Origin: an uncultured Acidimicrobiales bacterium | GTDB taxonomy: Bacteria > Actinomycetota > Acidimicrobiia > Acidimicrobiales > SZUA-35 | Direction: 5' to 3' | Assembly (NCBI GenBank): GCA_938028175.1 | Contig: CALJAE010000040.1 | Coordinates: 1 to 7,022, forward strand | DNA: 7,022 bases | Shown: in pieces, positions 1 to 4,618 of the stretch | Position numbering within the stretch: position 1 is the stretch's first letter | Layout: every line of letters begins with the position of its first letter | Program-made: the position numbers and the translations under genes | The notes under the pieces: model-generated | The model's input: the letters and a program-made list of their open reading frames with translations, nothing else | Databases searched by the model: none | What the model was told of the DNA's origin: nothing

Positions 1-148
1 GAGGTGCTCCTCCTGTTGGCGGTGCAGTATTAGGACTTCTATGTTCTGGCGCTGAGCCTTGCTCTGGAGGCGCCCAACCGTGTCCGGTAGTTTCTTCTTC
101 TGGGTTTTCTTCGGGGTTTTGACCCCAGCTATTATCGTTCCACGACAT
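1..148 (-). CDS. N-terminus of a Pro/Glu/Gly-rich protein, partial
   Basis: An open minus-strand frame starts at the ATG complementary to 146-148 and stays open for 49 codons to the window edge. The visible peptide begins MSWNDNSWGQNPEEN and is rich in Pro, Glu, Gly, Asn and Ser, with no hydrophobic segment, so it is probably a disordered cytoplasmic N-terminus. An in-frame TAA lies about 13 codons upstream and no other ATG, GTG or TTG intervenes, which makes this ATG the natural start. There is no clear Shine-Dalgarno sequence. The composition resembles the first 45 residues of the membrane protein at 4619-5695, which suggests (inference) that a membrane domain follows outside the window. 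The gene is divergent from the oxidoreductase at 257. The function cannot be assigned, and the call rests on composition and an open frame only. Confidence 0.55.
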   Translation of the reverse strand, partial: MSWNDNSWGQNPEENPEEETTGHGWAPPEQGSAPEHRSPNTAPPTGGAP

Positions 149-207
149 GGGTGAGACTCTAGTACGAAACTGGACAATTGTTCGTTAAATCTGCCTATCT
201 GTAATAT

Positions 208-213
208 TTGACA
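208..213 (+). promoter_or_regulatory. candidate -35 element (TTGACA) in the divergent intergenic region
   Basis: A perfect TTGACA lies 44 bases upstream of the GTG start of the oxidoreductase gene. The best -10 at normal spacing is poor (CATCTT at 230-235, three matches to TATAAT). The promoter assignment is therefore weak, although the position between two divergent genes is right. The rest of 149-256 is AT-rich and holds nothing else I can name apart from a short ACAATTGT palindrome at 174-181. Confidence 0.25.
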
Positions 214-256
214 AACCAGATGCCTGAATCATCTTGAAACCTCTAAGCTTTTTAGT

Positions 257-1522
257 GTGTACTTAGTTGATAAGGCGGCCCAGGAACGAGCAAACGACCC
301 TATTAGGGCTGCTGTATTTGGTGCCGGATTTATCGCCAGTGGTTTACTAGCTAACCTACGCAACAGAACTGGCGTTAGGCCCCTACTCGTGGTTAACAGA
401 ACCGTCGAGACAGCAATCGACGCTGTCACTTCCGCAGGCTTCGAACCAGTTAGAGTAGAGAGCGACAAAGACATTGAATCTGTAGCTGCACGCCCGCCGG
501 CAATCGGGGTGACGGATAATCCGGAACTTGGTACTAGCTCAACATTTGTAGAAGCCGTTGTCGAAGTGACTGGAACTATCGAGTATGCAGCGAAGCTAAT
601 TTCTGATGCTCTATTAAAGGGCAAGCATGTAATTAATATGAATGCTGAGATAGACGCCTATGTTGGGCCAGCATTCCTCGAAATGGCTAAGGCAAATAAT
701 TGTGTTTATACAGTCGCCGACGGAGATCAGCCTGCGGCCGAAATGAATGTCTTGCGATATGTCAACTACCTTGGCGCTACCCCTCTGCTAGCTGGAAGCA
801 TCAAGGGTTTGATCGATCAGTATCGGACGCCTGCCACTCAAGCCGGCTTTGCAGCTCAGTGGGGACAAACACCTGAGATGGTCACAAGCTTTGCCGATGG
901 AACAAAGATATCTTTCGAACAAGCTGTTGTCGCTAACGCAACTGGTTTCTCGGTTGCCAAGCGCGGAATGATTGGACCATCACTTGAAGGGCCAATCGAA
1001 GGTGCCACCAATGTCTTTGATCTTGACTTGCTTAGATCAAGTGGCGGCATTGTTGACTATGTATTAGATGCAACTCCTGGGCCTGGTGTTTTTGTTCTGG
1101 CCGAGATGCCAGACGATTCACAAAAGATCTATCTTGACTATTTAAAGATGGGCGATGGCCCTCTTTACTGCTTCTACCAGCCTTACCATCTTTGCCATCT
1201 TGAGTTACCGAGCAGCATCGTACGGGCAGTTGAATACGGTGATGCCACAATCGCTCCAACCCACGGACTACAGGTTGATGTAGTAACCACTGCAAAACAA
1301 GATCTAGCGGCCGGCCACACCCTCGACGGCCTTGGCGGCTTTGATACTTTTGGCCAATGTGAGAATAGATCCTTAGCTGCAGACGAAGACTTTCTTCCAA
1401 TTGCGGCTGCACAAGGTTGTGTCCTGAAGAATGATGTCAGCAAAGATCAAGTTATTCGCTATTCAGACGTTGAAGTTCCAGTTGGCCGATTTGCCGATGA
1501 GCTTAGGAATCGATGCGCTTAG
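257..1522 (+). CDS. SAF-domain NAD(P)-dependent oxidoreductase, COG4091 / DXR-like (DRL) superfamily
   Basis: A 421-residue protein of the homoserine dehydrogenase-like COG4091 family. Residues 16-31 form the first Rossmann strand and a GAGFIASG nucleotide loop. The family blocks then follow in order: INMNAEID, VADGDQPAAEMN, SFADGTKISFEQAVVANATG, KRGMIGP, GPLYCFYQPYHLCHLE, then AKQDLAAGHTLDGLGG. The C-terminal part, roughly residues 330-421, is a SAF-like domain ending near DVSKDQVIRYSDVEVP. The family includes the Brucella-type DXR-like enzyme (DRL), which makes MEP from DXP, but many members have other or unknown sugar-acid or polyol substrates. I cannot tell the substrate here. The start is GTG: an in-frame TGA lies at 209-211, no earlier ATG/GTG/TTG follows it, and the N-terminus matches family length. 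No Shine-Dalgarno is visible. The end overlaps the next gene by 10 bases, so the two are probably co-transcribed and translationally coupled. Confidence 0.85.
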   Translation: MYLVDKAAQERANDPIRAAVFGAGFIASGLLANLRNRTGVRPLLVVNRTVETAIDAVTSAGFEPVRVESDKDIESVAARPPAIGVTDNPELGTSSTFVEAVVEVTGTIEYAAKLISDALLKGKHVINMNAEIDAYVGPAFLEMAKANNCVYTVADGDQPAAEMNVLRYVNYLGATPLLAGSIKGLIDQYRTPATQAGFAAQWGQTPEMVTSFADGTKISFEQAVVANATGFSVAKRGMIGPSLEGPIEGATNVFDLDLLRSSGGIVDYVLDATPGPGVFVLAEMPDDSQKIYLDYLKMGDGPLYCFYQPYHLCHLELPSSIVRAVEYGDATIAPTHGLQVDVVTTAKQDLAAGHTLDGLGGFDTFGQCENRSLAADEDFLPIAAAQGCVLKNDVSKDQVIRYSDVEVPVGRFADELRNRCA

Positions 1523-2565
1523 CGATTGCACTTAGCTTCCTCTTTTTGTTGACCTTTAGTTGCAGTGACTCTGTATCGTCGACGTCCACCTCAACGACGC
1601 AGACTGTTACTCCACCGTCGACTGCAAGTGGTGAGGCGATATTCGATGATCTTGAGACTCCAAACAATGAATTGGCTACCTCAACTGATCCAGCAATCTG
1701 TGAAGCACTAATTGCCACCGAATCGGCACCTGTTTCTGACCTTGAGCTTTCTGAAATTTCAGGCGCAGTTTGGACAGACGAAGGCGTCTGGCTACATAAC
1801 GACTCCAGACAGGACGCCGTGTTATATCTCGTTGGAGCTCCAGGCACTGCCGAGGCGGGCCAAACCATTCGGACCATCGACTTAAGCGAAGTCGCACCCG
1901 ATATCGATGACCCTGAAGACATTGCGCTAGTCAACGACGACTTATTGTTGGCGGACACTGGCGATAACTTCAATACCACCGACCGTGAGTTTGTAAGTTT
2001 CTATCGAGTTGATCCGGCCACTGGAGAGCTAATAAACACCTATGAGTTTGTGTATCCAGATTTTCCTGTTGACGCGGAAGCTGTCTTTGTAGATTCGGTA
2101 ACCGAGCAACTATTTGTGATTGACAAACAGATCGGCGTAGGTAATTTATTTGGCGTTCTTCCCGACGCAACCGTTTACTCCGCACAACTTTCAGAAGGCG
2201 ATGTGGAAATCTTTGAATCTCGCCCAGAATTTCGCCAAGTTGCTTCGATTGATCTTGACGCACTGAATGACCGTAGCGAGCAACCACTCCCCGGTGGCCG
2301 AGTTGGAGACGCTGGAGCCTTAGTAACCGGTGTTGACATTTCAGCCGATGGCAGAACTGTTGCATTGCGCACCTACCAAACAGTGTGGATATACCAAAAT
2401 CCTCCAGATGGGTCAGCTGGTTGGTTTAATGTTGCACCTTGTGAGGCACCAATTGTTCCCGAACCACAGGGCGAAGCTGTAGCTATCCGCCAAGACTCCG
2501 ACACACTGGAACTGCTAACGGTTTCAGAAGGCGTGAATCCACCTTTGGTGAGAATCGGACAGTAA
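1513..2565 (+). CDS. secreted beta-propeller-type lipoprotein, function unknown
   Basis: A 350-residue exported protein. Residues 1-16 are a short signal peptide (MRLAIALSFLFLLTFS) followed by Cys17. The TFS-C site is a poor but possible lipobox, and the next 20 residues are a Ser/Thr linker typical of lipoproteins. The rest lacks membrane segments and has the acidic, beta-rich look of a propeller. It carries the motif set LHNDSRQD (94-101), DPEDIAL (133-139), LADTGDN (146-152) and, near the end, PQGEAVAI and LLTVSEG. These match actinobacterial secreted propeller proteins with the pattern HNDSG...WEDIA...D.GDN; here Arg99 replaces the usual Gly. Apart from the lipobox residue the only cysteines are 63 and 310, one near each end, which could form a disulfide closing the ring (inference). 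The ATG lies inside the end of the oxidoreductase gene with AGGAA only three bases upstream, so translational coupling is likely. A binding or esterase-like role is possible but not shown. Confidence 0.75.
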   Translation: MRLAIALSFLFLLTFSCSDSVSSTSTSTTQTVTPPSTASGEAIFDDLETPNNELATSTDPAICEALIATESAPVSDLELSEISGAVWTDEGVWLHNDSRQDAVLYLVGAPGTAEAGQTIRTIDLSEVAPDIDDPEDIALVNDDLLLADTGDNFNTTDREFVSFYRVDPATGELINTYEFVYPDFPVDAEAVFVDSVTEQLFVIDKQIGVGNLFGVLPDATVYSAQLSEGDVEIFESRPEFRQVASIDLDALNDRSEQPLPGGRVGDAGALVTGVDISADGRTVALRTYQTVWIYQNPPDGSAGWFNVAPCEAPIVPEPQGEAVAIRQDSDTLELLTVSEGVNPPLVRIGQ

Positions 2566-2591
2566 CTGGCGCCCTCAGCTAGTATTTGCTT

Positions 2592-3266
2592 ATGCCTGAT
2601 ATGAAGATTGTGCCCTCTGTCCTACCTGCTGATTTCTCCAAGCTTGGCCAAGAAGTTGAAGAACTTGAACAAGCTGGGGTTGACGGTATCCAGTTCGATG
2701 TTATGGACGGCCACTTTGTACCAAACCTTACCTTTGGTGCAGCAACTATTAAGTCTGTTAGAGCAAACGCATCGGTACCGTTCGAAGCTCACCTAATGAT
2801 TGAGAACCCCGACGACTATCTCGAAGAATACGTCGACGCCGGCTGTGAAATGATTATTGTTCATGCCGAAGCGTGCACCCACTTACATAGAACACTCTCG
2901 AAGATTAAGGATCTTGGCGCACAAGCCTGTGTGGCTCTTAACCCTCACACTCCCCTAGACCATGTGTCAAACGTCGCCGGACTTCTAGACATGCTTCTAG
3001 TTATGACAGTCAACCCAGGATTTGGTGGACAGAGATATATCGAACTCGGCGACAAATTAAAGCAAGCACGTAAGCTCGCAAGCTCTCTTAGCAGACCATT
3101 CGATATTGAAGTTGACGGTGGCATCAATTTAGAAACTATTAGTCACGCCGCAAGCAACGGCGCCAATGTGTTTATCTCTGGCTCAACGCTCTTCAAACAC
3201 GAGGGCGGTAAAGCTGATTGTGTAGCAAAACTAAGGGCTAACGCCGAAGCTGCATTTACTAGCTAG
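2592..3266 (+). CDS. rpe: ribulose-phosphate 3-epimerase
   Basis: A 224-residue TIM barrel that interconverts ribulose 5-phosphate and xylulose 5-phosphate in the cytoplasmic pentose phosphate pathway. Visible family blocks are KIVPSVLPADF (5-15), FDVMDGHFVPNLTFG (35-49), AHLMI (66-70), VNPGFGGQ (140-147) in the phosphate-binding loop region, and IEVDGGI (172-178). The catalytic acids are Asp36 and Asp175, and His67 is the second metal His. The first metal His of the usual HxD motif is Gln34 here. Length is normal. The frame extends to a TTG at 2586, but ATG 2592 is preferred; ATG 2601 (MKIVPS) is also possible. No Shine-Dalgarno helps decide. It lies 26 bases after the lipoprotein gene and is probably in the same operon. 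Its stop codon overlaps the stop of convergent clpP. Confidence 0.95.
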   Translation: MPDMKIVPSVLPADFSKLGQEVEELEQAGVDGIQFDVMDGHFVPNLTFGAATIKSVRANASVPFEAHLMIENPDDYLEEYVDAGCEMIIVHAEACTHLHRTLSKIKDLGAQACVALNPHTPLDHVSNVAGLLDMLLVMTVNPGFGGQRYIELGDKLKQARKLASSLSRPFDIEVDGGINLETISHAASNGANVFISGSTLFKHEGGKADCVAKLRANAEAAFTS

Positions 3267-3279
3267 CCGTCGGCTAGTT
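3261..3279. terminator. possible bidirectional stem-loop at the rpe/clpP stop codons
   Basis: CTAGCC (3263-3268) and GGCTAG (3272-3277) form a perfect 6-bp stem around a GTC loop; in RNA a G-U and an A-U pair can extend it to 8 bp. Both stop codons, TAG for rpe and the complement of CTA for clpP, fall within the left arm. No T-run follows on either strand, so it is not a canonical intrinsic terminator. Its position between two convergent genes is the main argument. Confidence 0.3.
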
Positions 3280-3862
3280 CGCCGGCTTTACTGATCACGT
3301 GATCAAACAGACCGTACTCTTGTGCTTCTTGTGCGGTAAACCAACGGTCACGGTCGGAGTCTTTTTCGATCTGTTCTGTTGTTTGACCAGAGTGATGGGC
3401 AATCAAGTCTGCCATTTCTTTCTTAATGCGAATCAAGTTCTCAGCCTGAATAGCAATATCAGAAGCCTGACCTTGGACACCGGCCGATGGCTGATGCATA
3501 AGAATACGTGCGTGCGGTAGCGCATAACGCTTGCCCGGCGCACCCGCAGTCAACAAGAACTGCCCCATCGACGCTCCAAGACCTAGACATACGGTCGCTA
3601 CCTGTGGGCGCACAAACTGCATGGTGTCGTAGATAGCCATACCAGCAGTTACTGAACCACCTGGAGAGTTAATATAGAGCCAAATATCTTTGTCAGGGTC
3701 TTGGCCTGCAAGGTAAAGCATTTGAGCTGCTATTGAGTTAGCTATGTCGTCATCTACTTGTTGCCCTAAAAAGACGATTCGCTCTTTAAGAAGCTGCTGA
3801 TAGATGTCAAAGCCGCCTAGAGGGGCTCCGGTCTGAAGATTTGCAATATCTGGCGTTGTCAT
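3263..3862 (-). CDS. clpP: ATP-dependent Clp protease proteolytic subunit
   Basis: A 199-residue serine peptidase that forms the proteolytic chamber used by ClpX, ClpA or ClpC unfoldases in cytoplasmic protein turnover. The catalytic triad is Ser98 (in GLGASMGQ), His123 (ILMHQP) and Asp172 (DSDRDRWFTAQEA). Other family blocks are ERIVFLG (27-33), YINSPGGSVTAGMAIYDTM (63-81) and the PGKRYALPHARI handle approach. Gly96-Ala97 before the Ser differs from the common AAS or AMS. The sequence is closest to actinobacterial ClpP of the SMGQFLL type. The ATG start gives the usual short propeptide and no Shine-Dalgarno precedes it. A TATTGT sits 8 bases upstream, which would fit leaderless transcription (inference). 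Actinobacteria often carry a tandem clpP pair next to clpX; here clpP stands alone between a convergent rpe and a divergent tRNA, so any partner lies elsewhere. Confidence 0.97.
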   Translation of the reverse strand: MTTPDIANLQTGAPLGGFDIYQQLLKERIVFLGQQVDDDIANSIAAQMLYLAGQDPDKDIWLYINSPGGSVTAGMAIYDTMQFVRPQVATVCLGLGASMGQFLLTAGAPGKRYALPHARILMHQPSAGVQGQASDIAIQAENLIRIKKEMADLIAHHSGQTTEQIEKDSDRDRWFTAQEAQEYGLFDHVISKAGELADG

Positions 3863-3918
3863 AATTGACTACAATACCGCCTAGACTCATCAGTCGCTGG
3901 ATACTCCGACATAAACAT

Positions 3919-3929
3919 CGCATCTGGCG
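3919..3929 (-). promoter_or_regulatory. ClgR-like operator candidate upstream of clpP
   Basis: The element CGC-N5-GCG is palindromic in its arms and is centred about 62 bases upstream of the clpP ATG. ClgR activates clp genes in Streptomyces and Corynebacterium through a CGC-N5-GCG core with AT-rich flanks. The core and an A/T flank match here, but several of the conserved inner positions I recall do not. An activator position near -62 would be sensible if clpP is leaderless. Such a short core also occurs by chance. Confidence 0.3.
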
Positions 3930-3934
3930 AAACA

Positions 3935-3950
3935 TGTGAATATAATCACA
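3935..3950. promoter_or_regulatory. CRP/GlxR-type operator, TGTGA-N6-TCACA
   Basis: TGTGA (3935-3939) and TCACA (3946-3950) are perfect inverted 5-mers separated by six bases, and A3934/T3951 extend the arms to six. This is the textbook binding site of the CRP family, including actinobacterial GlxR. It spans the TATAAT at 3941-3946, where bound protein would be expected to block the tRNA-Leu promoter, and it lies about 80 bases upstream of the clpP ATG, where an activator could also act. Confidence 0.5.
3941..3946 (+). promoter_or_regulatory. -10 box of the tRNA-Leu promoter
   Basis: A perfect TATAAT lies 15 bases before the tRNA, placing transcription start at about 3953. No good -35 is found at 16-18 bases spacing: ATCGCA at 3917-3922 matches three of six positions. 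That could mean the promoter is weak or needs an activator. Confidence 0.6.
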
Positions 3951-3961
3951 TAACACATCTT

Positions 3962-4045
3962 GCGGATGTGGCGAAATTGGCAGACGCGCCAGATTTAGGA
4001 TCTGGTGACCTTATGGTCGTGTGGGTTCAAGTCCCTCCATCCGCA
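3962..4045 (+). tRNA. tRNA-Leu (anticodon UAG)
   Basis: An 84-base class II tRNA. The acceptor stem GCGGATG (3962-3968) pairs perfectly with CATCCGC (4038-4044), followed by discriminator A4045. The anticodon stem CCAGA/TCTGG encloses the loop TTTAGGA, giving anticodon TAG, which reads CUN leucine codons. The long variable arm TGACC-TTAT-GGTCG is typical of leucine tRNA. The T loop is TTCAAGT. The T stem GTGGG/CCCTC has one T-T mismatch (positions 50-64 in standard numbering). CCA is not encoded, so it must be added after transcription. The last 19 bases overlap, antisense, the end of the gamma-glutamylcyclotransferase-like gene. Confidence 0.95.
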
Positions 4046-4443
4046 CTCAAAAATACTGGAATGTCGCATTCCACATACCAAGCTAACGATTCAGCCCTAA
4101 AGGTATCGTTACTCCAAGCAGCACCTAATGCTTCTCCGTTCCAAAGAAATGTCTGGCAGATAACTTCTTTGCCAGCTGTATTTACGGCTGTCACTTGGAC
4201 CGATCGATAGTCAGTGCTTTCCCAATTTGTAATTACTTGCACCGCTGCTTCATCAACGTCGAGCAGTATCCGACCTGTGGCCGTGCTGCCCTCAAGCTCG
4301 ATTAGGCCAGGTGCAGCTCGATCGGCCAGGCTCGAAACAAAATGGTCTTGAACCGTCGCATCTTGTGAAGCGAACACGCGACCCGTCACAGCCTGCACCA
4401 CTTCGTCGTTTAGCAGCGAACCGTACACGAACAAATCGGCCAT
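4027..4443 (-). CDS. gamma-glutamylcyclotransferase-like (AIG2/GGCT) protein
   Basis: A 138-residue cytoplasmic protein of the GGCT fold. The substrate-loop motif LFVYGSL is at residues 4-10, and the second family signature appears as GRILLDVDEAAVQVITNWES..YRSVQV, with Glu75 as the likely catalytic glutamate and Tyr79 matching the following Tyr. Members cyclise gamma-glutamyl amines or dipeptides to 5-oxoproline, but many bacterial homologues have unknown substrates. The frame continues upstream to TTG 4464, but ATG 4443 puts YGSL at the usual distance from the N-terminus; no Shine-Dalgarno is visible. The 3' end is unusual: codons for VECDIP form a 7-bp hairpin followed by a T-run, and the last codons plus TGA stop lie inside the tRNA-Leu gene on the other strand. 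Translation of the final dozen residues may therefore depend on readthrough. Confidence 0.8.
   Translation of the reverse strand: MADLFVYGSLLNDEVVQAVTGRVFASQDATVQDHFVSSLADRAAPGLIELEGSTATGRILLDVDEAAVQVITNWESTDYRSVQVTAVNTAGKEVICQTFLWNGEALGAAWSNDTFRAESLAWYVECDIPVFLSADGGT
4049..4073 (-). terminator. terminator-like hairpin plus T-run inside the GGCT-like gene
   Basis: Read on the minus strand, TGGAATG-CGA-CATTCCA (4073-4057) is a perfect 7-bp stem with a 3-base loop. It is followed after three bases by five T residues (complement of 4053-4049). This has the form of a modest intrinsic terminator for minus-strand transcription, placed just before the polymerase would enter the tRNA-Leu gene. It lies 27 bases before the stop codon of the gene it would terminate. 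On the plus strand the same stem could follow tRNA-Leu but has no T-run. Confidence 0.45.
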
Positions 4444-4581
4444 AATAAACAATCGGCCAATCAAGCAAGGTTGTGAGTACAGCGCTTACACCGTAATTTC
4501 CGCCGCCGCCAGCTTCAATTAGCCCCTACGATCTCTCCACAAGCCACAACGACCTTCTACCGCAAGTTCCCTATTGATCGT

Positions 4582-4587
4582 TAGAAT
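4582..4587 (+). promoter_or_regulatory. candidate -10 box for the membrane protein gene
   Basis: TAGAAT matches TATAAT at five of six positions and would place transcription start near 4594, giving a leader of about 25 bases that contains the ribosome binding site. No convincing -35 is seen at 16-18 bases spacing. The rest of 4444-4573 shows no gene. Confidence 0.4.
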
Positions 4588-4603
4588 GAAGAGTAGTCCA
4601 TCG

Positions 4604-4610
4604 AGAAGGA
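4604..4610 (+). promoter_or_regulatory. Shine-Dalgarno site (AGAAGGA) that fixes the start at 4619
   Basis: A purine-rich AGAAGGA ends eight bases before ATG 4619. It is the only strong ribosome binding site in the window. It excludes the longer frame from TTG 4574, whose extra N-terminus would be encoded across the leader. Confidence 0.75.
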
Positions 4611-4618
4611 AATATACG

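Noticed and set aside
174..181. ACAATTGT palindrome in the left intergenic region as an operator
   Set aside because: Eight bases of AT-rich perfect palindrome are expected by chance and the flanks are not symmetrical.
1032..1412. Long minus-strand frames opposite the oxidoreductase gene (also at 229-624 and 1183-1443)
   Set aside because: They are shadows of a strongly conserved plus-strand gene, and their products are low-quality compositions without family motifs.
1503..2372. Minus-strand frames opposite the propeller lipoprotein gene
   Set aside because: The plus-strand frame has a signal peptide, linker and family motifs; the antisense products show none.
3968..4210. Plus-strand open frame beginning MAKLADAPDLGSGD, inside and after the tRNA-Leu gene
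   Set aside because: This is the familiar false translation of a leucine tRNA; it starts within the tRNA and then runs antisense through a better supported GGCT-like gene.
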